From: CAYMSO01 sp964393185
GTDB taxonomy: Bacteria > Patescibacteriota > Dojkabacteria > J137
Assembly: GCA_964393185.1 (NCBI GenBank)
Contig: CAYMSO010000012.1
Location: 1 to 41,579, forward strand
Direction of reading: 5' to 3'
DNA: 41,579 bases
In this document: piece by piece, positions 24,349 to 31,647 of the stretch
Numbering within the stretch: position 1 is the first letter of the stretch
Layout: each line of letters begins with the position of its first letter
Program-made: the position numbers and the translations under genes
Notes under the pieces: model-generated
The model's database searches: none
Told to the model about the DNA's origin: nothing
What the model saw: only the letters and a program-made list of their open reading frames with translations

Positions 24349-24901
24349 TTGTATTATTTTTAACAATATTTATAACCTCTTCACTTGGAGCCACAGTTGC
24401 ACAGTAATCAGCTAACCATTTTAACGCGTTAATAGTGTCTTCTGGTCTAGTAGACACCACACAGTCTGATGGAATCAGAACTTTATAATCCCGGAAATGG
24501 GCATCTGCTGCTGTAGTATTTATGCAAACCTGAGTCTGCATCCCTGTAAGAATAACAGTATCAATACCAAGAGTTTTTAATGTGTCATCAAGTCTAGTTT
24601 CAAAAAAGCCACTATCTTTTGGTTTTTCCAAAACAATGTCTGTAGGCTCTAAAACTTCTTTTAAGATCTGTACTCCTTTTGATCCTCTTGTAAATCTTAA
24701 TTCATCAGGCTGATCTTTCGCTCTAGGATCATCATCTGCATTAACTAATTGCATATGAATGACAGGAATATTTAACTCTCTTAGCTTTTTCAAAATATCT
24801 ATTTGATGTGGTAAGAAAGTACTTACTTGTTTTTTTCTTTCTTCGTGTTTATTTGCTGCTGCAAATTGTAAATCACTTGTTATTATTGCGTACTTAGCCA
24901 T
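24335..24901 (-). CDS. Isochorismatase-family cysteine hydrolase
   Basis: The 188-residue protein has the triad pattern of the isochorismatase/nicotinamidase superfamily: D10 in IITSDLQF, a lysine at about 93-95 in LEKPKDSGFF, and the nucleophile C126 in LTGMQTQVCINTT, with the cis-peptide-like GMQTQ before it. Members hydrolyse amides (nicotinamide, N-carbamoylsarcosine) or vinyl ethers. Between HypF and HypE, both carbamoyl enzymes, an amide- or carbamoyl-cleaving role is tempting but unproven. Confidence 0.85.
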   Translation of the reverse strand: MAKYAIITSDLQFAAANKHEERKKQVSTFLPHQIDILKKLRELNIPVIHMQLVNADDDPRAKDQPDELRFTRGSKGVQILKEVLEPTDIVLEKPKDSGFFETRLDDTLKTLGIDTVILTGMQTQVCINTTAADAHFRDYKVLIPSDCVVSTRPEDTINALKWLADYCATVAPSEEVINIVKNNTNETK

Positions 24902-24923
24902 ATAAAGTTATATAAAATTTAAA

Positions 24924-27224
24924 TTATCTTTGATTATGTCCTATTATTAACTGTCCCAAAGATATTCCGCCGTCATTAGTTGGAACATCTTTGTGTACAA
25001 ACACTTCAAAGCTATTTCTTGTCAAATTATTAATGCTTCGCTCTATTAGATATTTATTCTGAAAAACTCCTCCACTTAAAACAACTTTATTCACTCCCGT
25101 TTTCTCTCTGATTTTATTACATACATCTACAGAAATGTTAGCTACAGTATTATGAAATAGACTACTTAATAAATGACGATCATTTCCTTTAAGTAAATAC
25201 TGACACATTTCTTTAAATAAGAATTGTGTATCAACTATCAAATCTTCTTTATCTTCAATGAATTTTGTTGAAAAAGTATCACTAACTAATTTATTAGGAT
25301 TTATTTCTTGCTCAAGTTCAATAGCTGCCTGTCCCTCATACTCTATAAATTCTCTTACTCCGATAAGTGCTGAAACTGCATCAAATATTCTTCCAATGCT
25401 ACTTGTTAAATGAGTATTAATATCGTTTTGATACATTTTATAAAGTATTTCTATTGACTCTGAATCCTTATTTTTCAATATCGGGAAATCCAAATTTCTA
25501 AATTCTGCACCATAAATATCAAATAATAGAGATAAGGCTATTCTATACGGCTCCTTTACAGCTTTATCCCCACCTAGTAGTTTGAAGTAATTAAAGTGCC
25601 CAGCTCGTTCAAATCTTTCATAACCCCCAACTAGAAATTCTCCACCCCAAGAATTACCATCTAAGCCATACCCAACTCCGTCATAAATTACACCAATTAC
25701 TTTTTCATCTAACCCATTCTCAAACATGCAAGAAGCCATATGGGCGTGATGATGTTGTACTTGAATTACTGGTAATTCTTTTTGTTCAATTGCGTATCTG
25801 GTATTAAGAAAACCTGGATGCATATCGCTCACAATAAATTCAGGCTCAACCTCAAGGATACTTTTTAAATGTTCAATTATTAATTTATGAGAATCGTAAA
25901 TTTTTTGATTCTTTAAATCCCCAATATGTTGGCTTATGAAAAAATCACTACCTCGATTAAGAGTTACTGTATTTTTTAATTCAGCTCCTAAAGCTAATCC
26001 ACTTGGATATTTCTTATTTGTGGAAATTGGTTTTGGAACAAAGCCTCTAGCTCTTCTTGAAATTTGTGTTATTACTTCATCACCTTTATTAATATTTGAA
26101 ACAATAGAATCGTCGTTACGAATATAAATATCTCGATTGTTTGTAAGAATATAGTCTGCAATTGTACCTAAATATTTAATAGCATCTTCATTTTTAAATA
26201 CAATAGGTTCATCACTTACATTTCCACTTGTAAATATTAATGATTTAAAATTATCTTTAAGTAGCAAATAATGAAGTGGAGTATAAGCAAGCATAACTCC
26301 AAAGTATCTATTTCTAGGTGATATGTCATCGGGTAGATCATTATTAATATTTTTTTTAACTAATACTATTGGTCTTTCCTTTGAAGATAAAATTTCCTCA
26401 TCTTCAACGCTTAAATCTGAATAAGTTTTAATGTCTTCGATACTTCCGGACATCAAGGCAAAAGGTTTATATTTTCTCTTTTTTCTAATTCTTAAATTTT
26501 TAACTGCTTCATTATTCAAAGGATCAGCAACCAAATGAAAACCACCGATACCTTTTATTGCTAAAATCTTTCCTTCTTTCAAAAGTTTTACACTTTCAGT
26601 AATAATATTTTCTACTTTAATTTCTTTACCTGAGTTATCTTGCAAATTCAACATTGGTCCACATTTCCAACAAGCATTTGGTTGAGCATGGAAACGTCTA
26701 TTTAAAGGATCAGTATATTCGGAATTACACTGTTCACACATTTTAAAATCTTTCATTGTCGTATATTTCCTGTCATAAGGAATATTCTCAATGATCGAAT
26801 ATCTCGGTCCACAATTCGTACAATTAATAAAAGGATATCCAAATCGTCTATCATCTTTATTAAAAAGTTCATTCAAACAATCTTCACAAACATTATTATC
26901 AGGAGCAATTAAAGTCTGTCTATTTTCTTTTGAGTGACTTTCTGTTATTTCAAATTTAGAGTATTTATTTGCTATATTTTCATCTTCACTCAAAATAATC
27001 ACTTCATTTACTACTGCTAAAGGTGGTTTTTTAGAGCTAATTTCACTTATAAATTTATCAAGCTGTTCTTGATTTCCTTCAACTTCAATAGTAACTCCGT
27101 CAGAATCATTGAATACCCAACCAAATAATTTATTCTCTAGTGCAATTTTATATATGAAAGGTCTAAATCCAACACCTTGGACAATTCCTTTAACCTGAAT
27201 TTTACGTCTATTAATTAAACTCAT
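24924..27224 (-). CDS. hypF: HypF-like carbamoyltransferase
   Basis: The 766-residue protein is full length for HypF and has all four parts. The acylphosphatase domain has VQGVGFRPF with R21 and N39. Four CxxC pairs form the zinc fingers (C113/C116, C135/C138, C163/C166, C185/C188). A YrdC-like domain runs over about residues 200-390. The Kae1-like domain has VQHHHAHMASCMFENG, GVIYDGVGYGLDG and VVLSGGVFQNKYL. The known reaction is carbamoyl phosphate plus ATP giving a carbamoyl group, via carbamoyl-AMP, on the HypE C-terminal Cys. The start overlaps the upstream aminotransferase stop in ATGA. HypF-like enzymes also exist as O-carbamoyltransferases (TobZ-like), but those lack the acylphosphatase part, so this is true HypF. 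Confidence 0.95.
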   Translation of the reverse strand: MSLINRRKIQVKGIVQGVGFRPFIYKIALENKLFGWVFNDSDGVTIEVEGNQEQLDKFISEISSKKPPLAVVNEVIILSEDENIANKYSKFEITESHSKENRQTLIAPDNNVCEDCLNELFNKDDRRFGYPFINCTNCGPRYSIIENIPYDRKYTTMKDFKMCEQCNSEYTDPLNRRFHAQPNACWKCGPMLNLQDNSGKEIKVENIITESVKLLKEGKILAIKGIGGFHLVADPLNNEAVKNLRIRKKRKYKPFALMSGSIEDIKTYSDLSVEDEEILSSKERPIVLVKKNINNDLPDDISPRNRYFGVMLAYTPLHYLLLKDNFKSLIFTSGNVSDEPIVFKNEDAIKYLGTIADYILTNNRDIYIRNDDSIVSNINKGDEVITQISRRARGFVPKPISTNKKYPSGLALGAELKNTVTLNRGSDFFISQHIGDLKNQKIYDSHKLIIEHLKSILEVEPEFIVSDMHPGFLNTRYAIEQKELPVIQVQHHHAHMASCMFENGLDEKVIGVIYDGVGYGLDGNSWGGEFLVGGYERFERAGHFNYFKLLGGDKAVKEPYRIALSLLFDIYGAEFRNLDFPILKNKDSESIEILYKMYQNDINTHLTSSIGRIFDAVSALIGVREFIEYEGQAAIELEQEINPNKLVSDTFSTKFIEDKEDLIVDTQFLFKEMCQYLLKGNDRHLLSSLFHNTVANISVDVCNKIREKTGVNKVVLSGGVFQNKYLIERSINNLTRNSFEVFVHKDVPTNDGGISLGQLIIGHNQR

Positions 27225-28477
27225 AGTTTTAATTGTTCGATATCATAAACTACTTTCTTCAAAGCCAAAATATATGCATTTGCATAATCCATTGCTTCAT
27301 CTCCATACCACATTGGAAGCTTAAACATCTTCTCTTGAAATGATTTAGCCCCCGGGAACATATCTAATGTATAAATATCTGAGATTGAGTCATTATTCTC
27401 AATATCAATAGCTCCTTTTCTAAAGGCTGGAAATTCTGTTAAAGGGCAAGTAGAGCCAGGTATATCTGCACCAGTTGCGCCTTCGGCAACAACTGCTTCA
27501 ACAAATTTTTCTTTTGTTACACCTAAGGTATCTTCATTAAAAATTACTGGGAAAGCATACCAAGATGCTTCAGAATTTTCAGGAATTCTAGGCGTACTTA
27601 ATCCAGGAATCTTATTAATTTCTGAAATCATATAATTTGCAATTGCTCGTCTGTCTTTTAACTGTTGATCTAGGTTTTCAAATTGTTCAAATATAACCCT
27701 TGCTGAATATGGGTGCATTCTTAGATTCAAGCCTGTGCCAGTAATTGAGAATGGTAAGAGTTCTTTTGAATTCACATCATTTAATCTTTTATTATTCGCA
27801 TGACCTGCAAGTACAGCTTTTTCATAAATTTCTTTATCATTTGTTCCAAAAACTCCTCCTTGCCCACCTGTAACAATCTTTTTTGTACCCAAACTCCAAG
27901 CTGAGGATTTACCAAATGTTCCGATTGTCTTACCCTTGTACAATGCACCATGTGCGTGTGATGAATCTTCAAGAATTGGAATATTAAATTCTTTGGAAAT
28001 TTTCATTATTTCATCCATATCACAAGGGATTCCCCACATATGGGTAATGATAATTGCTTTAGTCTTTGAAGTTATTTTCTTTCTAATATCTTCTGGACTA
28101 ATATTCCCATTGTCTAAACAATCAGTAAGAATTGGTTTGCAACCTAAAACGAAAAGCGGAGTAGCAGTAGCAAAAAATGTATACACTGGTACTATTACCT
28201 CATCACCTGGTTTTAGATCGAGTGTATAGAACATCTCGAAAATTGCACTTGTACCACTATTAGTTACAAGAGCATATTTTAGATTAAAGACCTCTTTAAT
28301 CTTTTCTTGTAGCTGGGTTATAATGTCTGCATCAAAGGTTGTAACACCTTCAAGATTCACCCTATCCCCTAACCATTTAACTAATTCATCAGAAAGAATT
28401 GGATGGGTAAATTTCTTGAATTTATCATCAACTACTGGGTTCCCCCCTCTGATAGCTAATTGAGTATGTTTTGACAT
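27221..28477 (-). CDS. DegT/DnrJ/EryC1/StrS-family aminotransferase
   Basis: The 418-residue PLP enzyme shows the substrate and cofactor loop VTNSGTSAIFEMF, VYTFFATATP, the aspartate-containing LEDSSHAHGA (D171) and the Schiff-base region AWSLGTKKIVTGGQGG (K199). The family transaminates keto-sugars, keto-inositols or aminohydroxybenzoate precursors. It follows the Gfo/Idh gene by 4 bp, and the dehydrogenase/aminotransferase pair is the classic route to a 3-amino sugar or amino-cyclitol. Translation of HypF is coupled to it. Confidence 0.92.
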   Translation of the reverse strand: MSKHTQLAIRGGNPVVDDKFKKFTHPILSDELVKWLGDRVNLEGVTTFDADIITQLQEKIKEVFNLKYALVTNSGTSAIFEMFYTLDLKPGDEVIVPVYTFFATATPLFVLGCKPILTDCLDNGNISPEDIRKKITSKTKAIIITHMWGIPCDMDEIMKISKEFNIPILEDSSHAHGALYKGKTIGTFGKSSAWSLGTKKIVTGGQGGVFGTNDKEIYEKAVLAGHANNKRLNDVNSKELLPFSITGTGLNLRMHPYSARVIFEQFENLDQQLKDRRAIANYMISEINKIPGLSTPRIPENSEASWYAFPVIFNEDTLGVTKEKFVEAVVAEGATGADIPGSTCPLTEFPAFRKGAIDIENNDSISDIYTLDMFPGAKSFQEKMFKLPMWYGDEAMDYANAYILALKKVVYDIEQLKL

Positions 28478-28481
28478 AGTT

Positions 28482-29471
28482 TTATTGGTAAAAGATATTA
28501 TTATGTTTATATAGCTTGTCTATTGATTCCATAACTTTTAGATTCTCTTGCACATTTTTGGTATTTCCTTCTTCTATACTCATGAATTCGTGAAGCGCGT
28601 TTTCTACAGCTTCTACTCCGTCGTTCTGAAAGCTTTCTTTTAATCTAATTGTTCCATCAAGTGAATAGATAGTTATTTCTGTTTTAGCAATAACCATAGT
28701 TCCTTTTGTTCCATGAATTTCAATTGATTCTTGCTTCACGCCAGTATAACAATTCAATTGAAAAGAACCATAAGTACCACTTTTATGAGAGATTAAAGCA
28801 GTTACAGCATCTTCAACTTCGTATTTATACCCCTCTTTTCCTTTATTGCTAGAATACATAGCCGCATTTTCAATCTCTCCAAAGTAATCGATCAAAACTT
28901 TAAGAAGATGATATCCCAGATTTATTACAGCTCCACCGCCTGATTGGAACTTATTAGATTTCCAACCCTCATGTATATTCCCTCCTGTTACATAGTGTTT
29001 AGCTGTATACTGATAGATTGTGCCGAGTTCCTCAAGTAGCTCTTTTCCTCTTATATATACTGGATAAAAGTCACGTTTTGTAACTGTATATACTGTCTTT
29101 TGTTTAATCTTTGCATTTTGGAGAATCTCTATAGATTCATTAAAATCCTTGGCTAAAGGTTTTTCTTTAAATATATTTAACCCTTTATCCAAGCATTTTT
29201 TAACCACTTTAGAATATAAGTAATGTGGTAGTGAGACCACAATATCTTTTATTTGCATTTCTTTGTCTAACAATTCCTCATAATCTGCATATATTCTGAC
29301 ATTAGGGAACTTATCTTTCACTATATTGATATTATCTGAATCAGTGTCACATATTGCTACAACCTTATACATATCCGACAGACTTAGCAAAGCTGGCACA
29401 AGTTCACATTGCATCTGCTGTCCAAGCCCTATGAGTGCTATTTTTTTAGATTCCACTTTATTATCGGTCAT
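28482..29471 (-). CDS. Gfo/Idh/MocA-family NAD(P)-dependent oxidoreductase
   Basis: The 329-residue protein begins with a Rossmann fold (KKIALIGLGQQMQCELVPAL), has the EKP motif in NIFKEKPLAKDF, and has a C-terminal domain with FQSGGGAVINLGYHLLKVL. Such enzymes oxidise a sugar or inositol hydroxyl to a ketone, which the next gene's aminotransferase could aminate. It is the first gene of the 17-kb run and has its own promoter candidate upstream. Confidence 0.9.
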   Translation of the reverse strand: MTDNKVESKKIALIGLGQQMQCELVPALLSLSDMYKVVAICDTDSDNINIVKDKFPNVRIYADYEELLDKEMQIKDIVVSLPHYLYSKVVKKCLDKGLNIFKEKPLAKDFNESIEILQNAKIKQKTVYTVTKRDFYPVYIRGKELLEELGTIYQYTAKHYVTGGNIHEGWKSNKFQSGGGAVINLGYHLLKVLIDYFGEIENAAMYSSNKGKEGYKYEVEDAVTALISHKSGTYGSFQLNCYTGVKQESIEIHGTKGTMVIAKTEITIYSLDGTIRLKESFQNDGVEAVENALHEFMSIEEGNTKNVQENLKVMESIDKLYKHNNIFYQ

Positions 29472-29493
29472 AAGTTATTTATAAATAGTAACA

Positions 29494-29522
29494 ATTTTAT
29501 ATCTCATATTTTTTGCATGCAA
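29494..29522 (-). promoter_or_regulatory. Promoter candidate for the 17-kb operon
   Basis: On the minus strand TTGCAT (29522-29517), 17 bp, TAAAAT (29499-29494), leading to ATG 29471. It is overlapped at the -35 by the palindrome TGCAATGTATTGCA (29518-29531), which could be a repressor site. Confidence 0.5.
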
Positions 29523-29531
29523 TGTATTGCA
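29518..29531. promoter_or_regulatory. Palindrome over the operon -35
   Basis: TGCAAT (29518-29523) and ATTGCA (29526-29531) are perfect inverted halves around GT and cover the -35 of the operon promoter candidate. Confidence 0.45.
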
Positions 29532-29550
29532 GCGCAAAGTACGCATCTTT

Positions 29551-29787
29551 TTATTCAATTTCTATAATTTCAACTAAAATGATCTGACCTACTGGATTCT
29601 TGTAAGTAATAATATCTCCTACTTTTCCTCCAATTATAGATCCGCCTAATGGTGATTCAAATGATATAGCACCAATTTCAGTATTAACCTTTTGAGGTGT
29701 CACTATTATCAAAATTTTAGTTTTTCCCCCAATTTTTATAGCTACTTTTGATCCAACCTCTACAACTTTCTTGTCCGGATCTGACAT
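29551..29787 (-). CDS. Stand-alone GreA/GreB C-terminal domain protein
   Basis: The 78-residue protein matches only the C-terminal FKBP-like domain of GreA/GreB: VGSKVAIKIGGKTKI, then AISFESPLGGSIIGGKVGDI and NPVGQIILVEIIEI. The N-terminal coiled coil that enters the RNA polymerase secondary channel is absent, so cleavage-factor activity is not expected. Free C-terminal domains (as in Rnk-like proteins) bind polymerase without stimulating cleavage. It could compete with Gre factors. Confidence 0.75.
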   Translation of the reverse strand: MSDPDKKVVEVGSKVAIKIGGKTKILIIVTPQKVNTEIGAISFESPLGGSIIGGKVGDIITYKNPVGQIILVEIIEIE

Positions 29788-29840
29788 AAAATTATTTTTT
29801 AAAAGTTAAGTAACTATTTTTATTTCCACTCATTTAATAA

Positions 29841-30107
29841 CTAGTCCAGATAGCAAAATATAAACTCATTTGCTAATGCATGGGCAAGCCCGTCACTAGC
29901 TTTTGGCACAACAATTCGTAACGTTAATATTTCCATAGACACACTATCTTCCTCTAAATTAAATCCCTTATTCTTAGCCTCCTGCTTAAGTTCTGGTGAA
30001 AGGGAATCAAGTATAGAGCTGAAACAATCATTAATTTCAGGTACTTTTTCACCTTGCTTATACTTTAAATACTGTTTTTTAGATATTTCTACTATTTCGG
30101 ATCTCAT
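29841..30107 (-). CDS. Hypothetical protein
   Basis: This 88-residue protein matches no family I know. It is slightly acidic, with a helical centre (CFSSILDSLSPELKQEAKNK) and strand-like end (ILTLRIVVPKASD). A 120-bp spacer without recognisable signals lies upstream, and 53 bp separate it from the Gre-domain gene. Uninterrupted frame and collinearity are the main evidence that it is real. Confidence 0.55.
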   Translation of the reverse strand: MRSEIVEISKKQYLKYKQGEKVPEINDCFSSILDSLSPELKQEAKNKGFNLEEDSVSMEILTLRIVVPKASDGLAHALANEFIFCYLD

Positions 30108-30227
30108 ACAATTATTTGTTTTTAATTGTTAGCCTTAAATTATTTACTTATGCTTTCTACTCCACAACAGCGAACCATGAAAGAGTTAATTCCTTTGTGA
30201 TTTAAAGAAATTATTCCTTCGATAAGT

Positions 30228-30512
30228 CTAGCTTTCACCTTTCTCGCTCAAATTAAAGTTATTCAAATCTAACCCATCAATGTATAAATTAACTCCACAC
30301 AATAAAGCATGCTCTCTTGGATTCAATTTCAAAGCTTCGGCTAATTTATGTTTACTCTTATCAGATGGAGTAATTAAATTTACTTCTGCTTTTTGAATAG
30401 TACTAGCTGCCACTTTACTTAATATTGCTAAATCTAACTGTGATAGTTCAGCTCTTTCTCTATAAAACTTCAGAACTTGTCCAAAATTTACAGCTATTTT
30501 TTTCTTATACAT
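30228..30512 (-). CDS. XRE-family HTH protein
   Basis: From ATG 30512 the 94-residue protein reads MYKKKIAVNFGQVLKFYRER, then AELSQLDLAILSKVAASTIQ and KAEVNLITPSDKSKHKLAEA, a Cro/CI-type helix-turn-helix covering residues 10-70. A longer start at 30575 would overlap the preceding gene, so I chose the internal ATG. It probably represses nearby genes; the tail NLYIDGLDLNNFNL has no known role. Confidence 0.75.
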   Translation of the reverse strand: MYKKKIAVNFGQVLKFYRERAELSQLDLAILSKVAASTIQKAEVNLITPSDKSKHKLAEALKLNPREHALLCGVNLYIDGLDLNNFNLSEKGES

Positions 30513-30532
30513 AAATAACGAATAAAAACTAT

Positions 30533-30877
30533 CTAAATAAACTTGATCTTGAGATCCTTTATCTGTTCTTTCCACTCAATTGTTTCTTCAGTTTCCACCT
30601 CAACGAATACCCCATAATTATCTAAGTATTTCTGTAATTTATCGCTTGCACCTTCGGTCTTAAATCTATATAGGATTGCACCCCTTAATTCAGATTCTTC
30701 CGTGAATTGCTTTATAAGATTTGTTGGTTTAGATTTCGCCTCAGATTGTAAATTGACAGGCATGTCACGGAAAATACTTACCCAGAATCTTAAGATTCTA
30801 TTCTGCCTATTAGATGAGTAAGTATATTCCTGATAGTCCTCTTCACTCACAAATATATTGTTATTTTGTATATCCAT
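30533..30877 (-). CDS. Hypothetical protein
   Basis: The 114-residue protein has no recognised domain. It includes ESELRGAILYRFKTEG and a C-terminal acidic-basic mix (VETEETIEWKEQIKDLKIKF). It is collinear with the HAD-like gene 9 bp upstream and the XRE gene downstream. Confidence 0.5.
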   Translation of the reverse strand: MDIQNNNIFVSEEDYQEYTYSSNRQNRILRFWVSIFRDMPVNLQSEAKSKPTNLIKQFTEESELRGAILYRFKTEGASDKLQKYLDNYGVFVEVETEETIEWKEQIKDLKIKFI

Positions 30878-30886
30878 AAATTAAAT

Positions 30887-31171
30887 CTAAACTTTAATAA
30901 CGACTTTTTTGGCAAAGACATATTCATTGTCATCAATAGAAATATCTGGTAAATCCTCCGGTTTGATATGCAACTTATCTACCATTAGATCTACAAAATC
31001 AGTTAGAGAGTATTTTCTAACAAATTTTTCTATTTCATTTTGCTCATCTCCTGACCAAACAATTATTTTGTGACCAGCTTTTTTAAGAATTTTTAAAAAA
31101 TTAATCATGGTTTCAGTTTCCTCCTTAGAAGAACGCATTAGCGTTCCTGTTATATCAAAGGCTATTTTCAT
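30887..31171 (-). CDS. Minimal HAD-like phosphatase domain
   Basis: The 94-residue protein has HAD motifs: nucleophile D6 in FDITGTL, motif II Ser in IIVWSGD and a motif IV-like ISIDDN. The acid normally two residues after the nucleophile (DxD) is Thr8, so phosphatase activity may be altered, and no cap domain is present. Size and motifs match short HAD proteins frequent in small-genome bacteria. Its start overlaps the previous stop in ATGA. Confidence 0.7.
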   Translation of the reverse strand: MKIAFDITGTLMRSSKEETETMINFLKILKKAGHKIIVWSGDEQNEIEKFVRKYSLTDFVDLMVDKLHIKPEDLPDISIDDNEYVFAKKVVIKV

Positions 31172-31386
31172 TTAATTTTCTTTAAGATATATGTTTCTTT
31201 AGTTGAGTTAACAATGATATTGACAGAATCCCCAGTTTTGAGCATAGTTATCAATTGCGACCTTAATAATTTATCAATTGCTTCTGAGATACCTACATAC
31301 TGAGCAATTTTATTGATAGCATCCATTAATTCTTGTCCGTTTATTTTGTCACCATCTTTAGTTGTGTTTCCAGATTTAGTTGACAT
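31168..31386 (-). CDS. Small hypothetical protein
   Basis: From ATG 31386 this 72-residue protein (MSTKSGNTTKDGDKINGQEL and on) has a helical middle (MDAINKIAQYVGISEAIDKL) and strand-rich end (DSVNIIVNSTKETYILKKI). No family is recognised. The start codon lies inside the spacer of a perfect plus-strand promoter (31380-31408), so it is divergent from that unit with a very short leader. Confidence 0.55.
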   Translation of the reverse strand: MSTKSGNTTKDGDKINGQELMDAINKIAQYVGISEAIDKLLRSQLITMLKTGDSVNIIVNSTKETYILKKIK

Positions 31387-31408
31387 CTGCAAAGCAATTA
31401 TATATAAT
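31380..31408 (+). promoter_or_regulatory. Perfect consensus sigma-70 promoter P1
   Basis: TTGACA (31380-31385), exactly 17 bp, TATAAT (31403-31408). It overlaps the start of the minus-strand gene and points right toward an intrinsic terminator 55 bp later. With no ORF between, it implies a small RNA. Confidence 0.75.
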
Positions 31409-31414
31409 ATAGAG

Positions 31415-31508
31415 CATAAGAAAGGAGAGCGTCATAAAAAGGCGAATCCATTCTTAGTTTCAAGCTAATTGGTTGAGTCCTCGAAAAACAAAGCCAATTA
31501 GCTTTTTT
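31415..31508 (+). ncRNA. Candidate small RNA of about 94 nt
   Basis: It starts about 7 nt after the -10 of P1 and ends at the T-run of the terminator at 31462-31508. No start codon follows the AAAGGAG-like stretch (31420-31426) at a usable spacing, and no known RNA family (tmRNA, 4.5S, 6S) is recognised. The 5' half is purine-rich and unpaired; the 3' half is the terminator stem with a 21-nt loop containing GAGTCCTC. The perfect promoter, terminator and lack of coding frame support the call; transcription is untested. Confidence 0.6.
31462..31508 (+). terminator. Intrinsic terminator of the candidate small RNA
   Basis: AAGCTAATTGG (31462-31472) pairs perfectly with CCAATTAGCTT (31494-31504), followed by T-rich sequence. 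It is plus-strand by its T-run. Confidence 0.8.
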
Positions 31509-31515
31509 ATTTTGC

Positions 31516-31544
31516 TTGACATTTATTACACACGTGTGTATAAT
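31516..31544 (+). promoter_or_regulatory. Perfect consensus sigma-70 promoter P2
   Basis: TTGACA (31516-31521), exactly 17 bp, TATAAT (31539-31544). The spacer and first -10 bases contain the palindrome TACACACGTGTGTA (31527-31540), and the decamer TCGTGTGTAA lies at 31552-31561 near the start of transcription. It drives the gene at 31648. This geometry is typical of a strongly repressible promoter. Confidence 0.8.
31527..31540. promoter_or_regulatory. Operator palindrome in promoter P2
   Basis: TACACAC-GTGTGTA is a perfect 14-bp palindrome covering the spacer and the first two bases of the -10. Its half TTACACACG also appears as TTACACACGA at 31552-31561 (minus) and 33845-33854 (plus). Confidence 0.65.
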
Positions 31545-31551
31545 ATTATAG

Positions 31552-31561
31552 TCGTGTGTAA
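31552..31561 (-). promoter_or_regulatory. Operator half-site TTACACACGA, first copy
   Basis: The minus strand reads TTACACACGA, identical to 33845-33854. It starts 8 bp after the P2 -10, covering the expected transcription start. A weak 7-bp inverted repeat (31561-31567 / 31579-31585) follows. Confidence 0.5.
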
Positions 31562-31647
31562 TAGTATGTGTATAGATAATACTATCATGTCAACTATATG
31601 TCAAGAAGAATTGGAAGATCTTTATTTAATATGTTAATTATTATTGG

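Noticed and set aside
27781..27972. 63-codon minus-strand frame inside the DegT gene
   Set aside because: It is a frame shadow of a well-supported aminotransferase gene with no recognisable product of its own.
31415..31508. tmRNA, 4.5S or 6S RNA identity for the candidate small RNA
   Set aside because: None of the conserved sequence blocks of these RNAs is visible and the length and fold differ.
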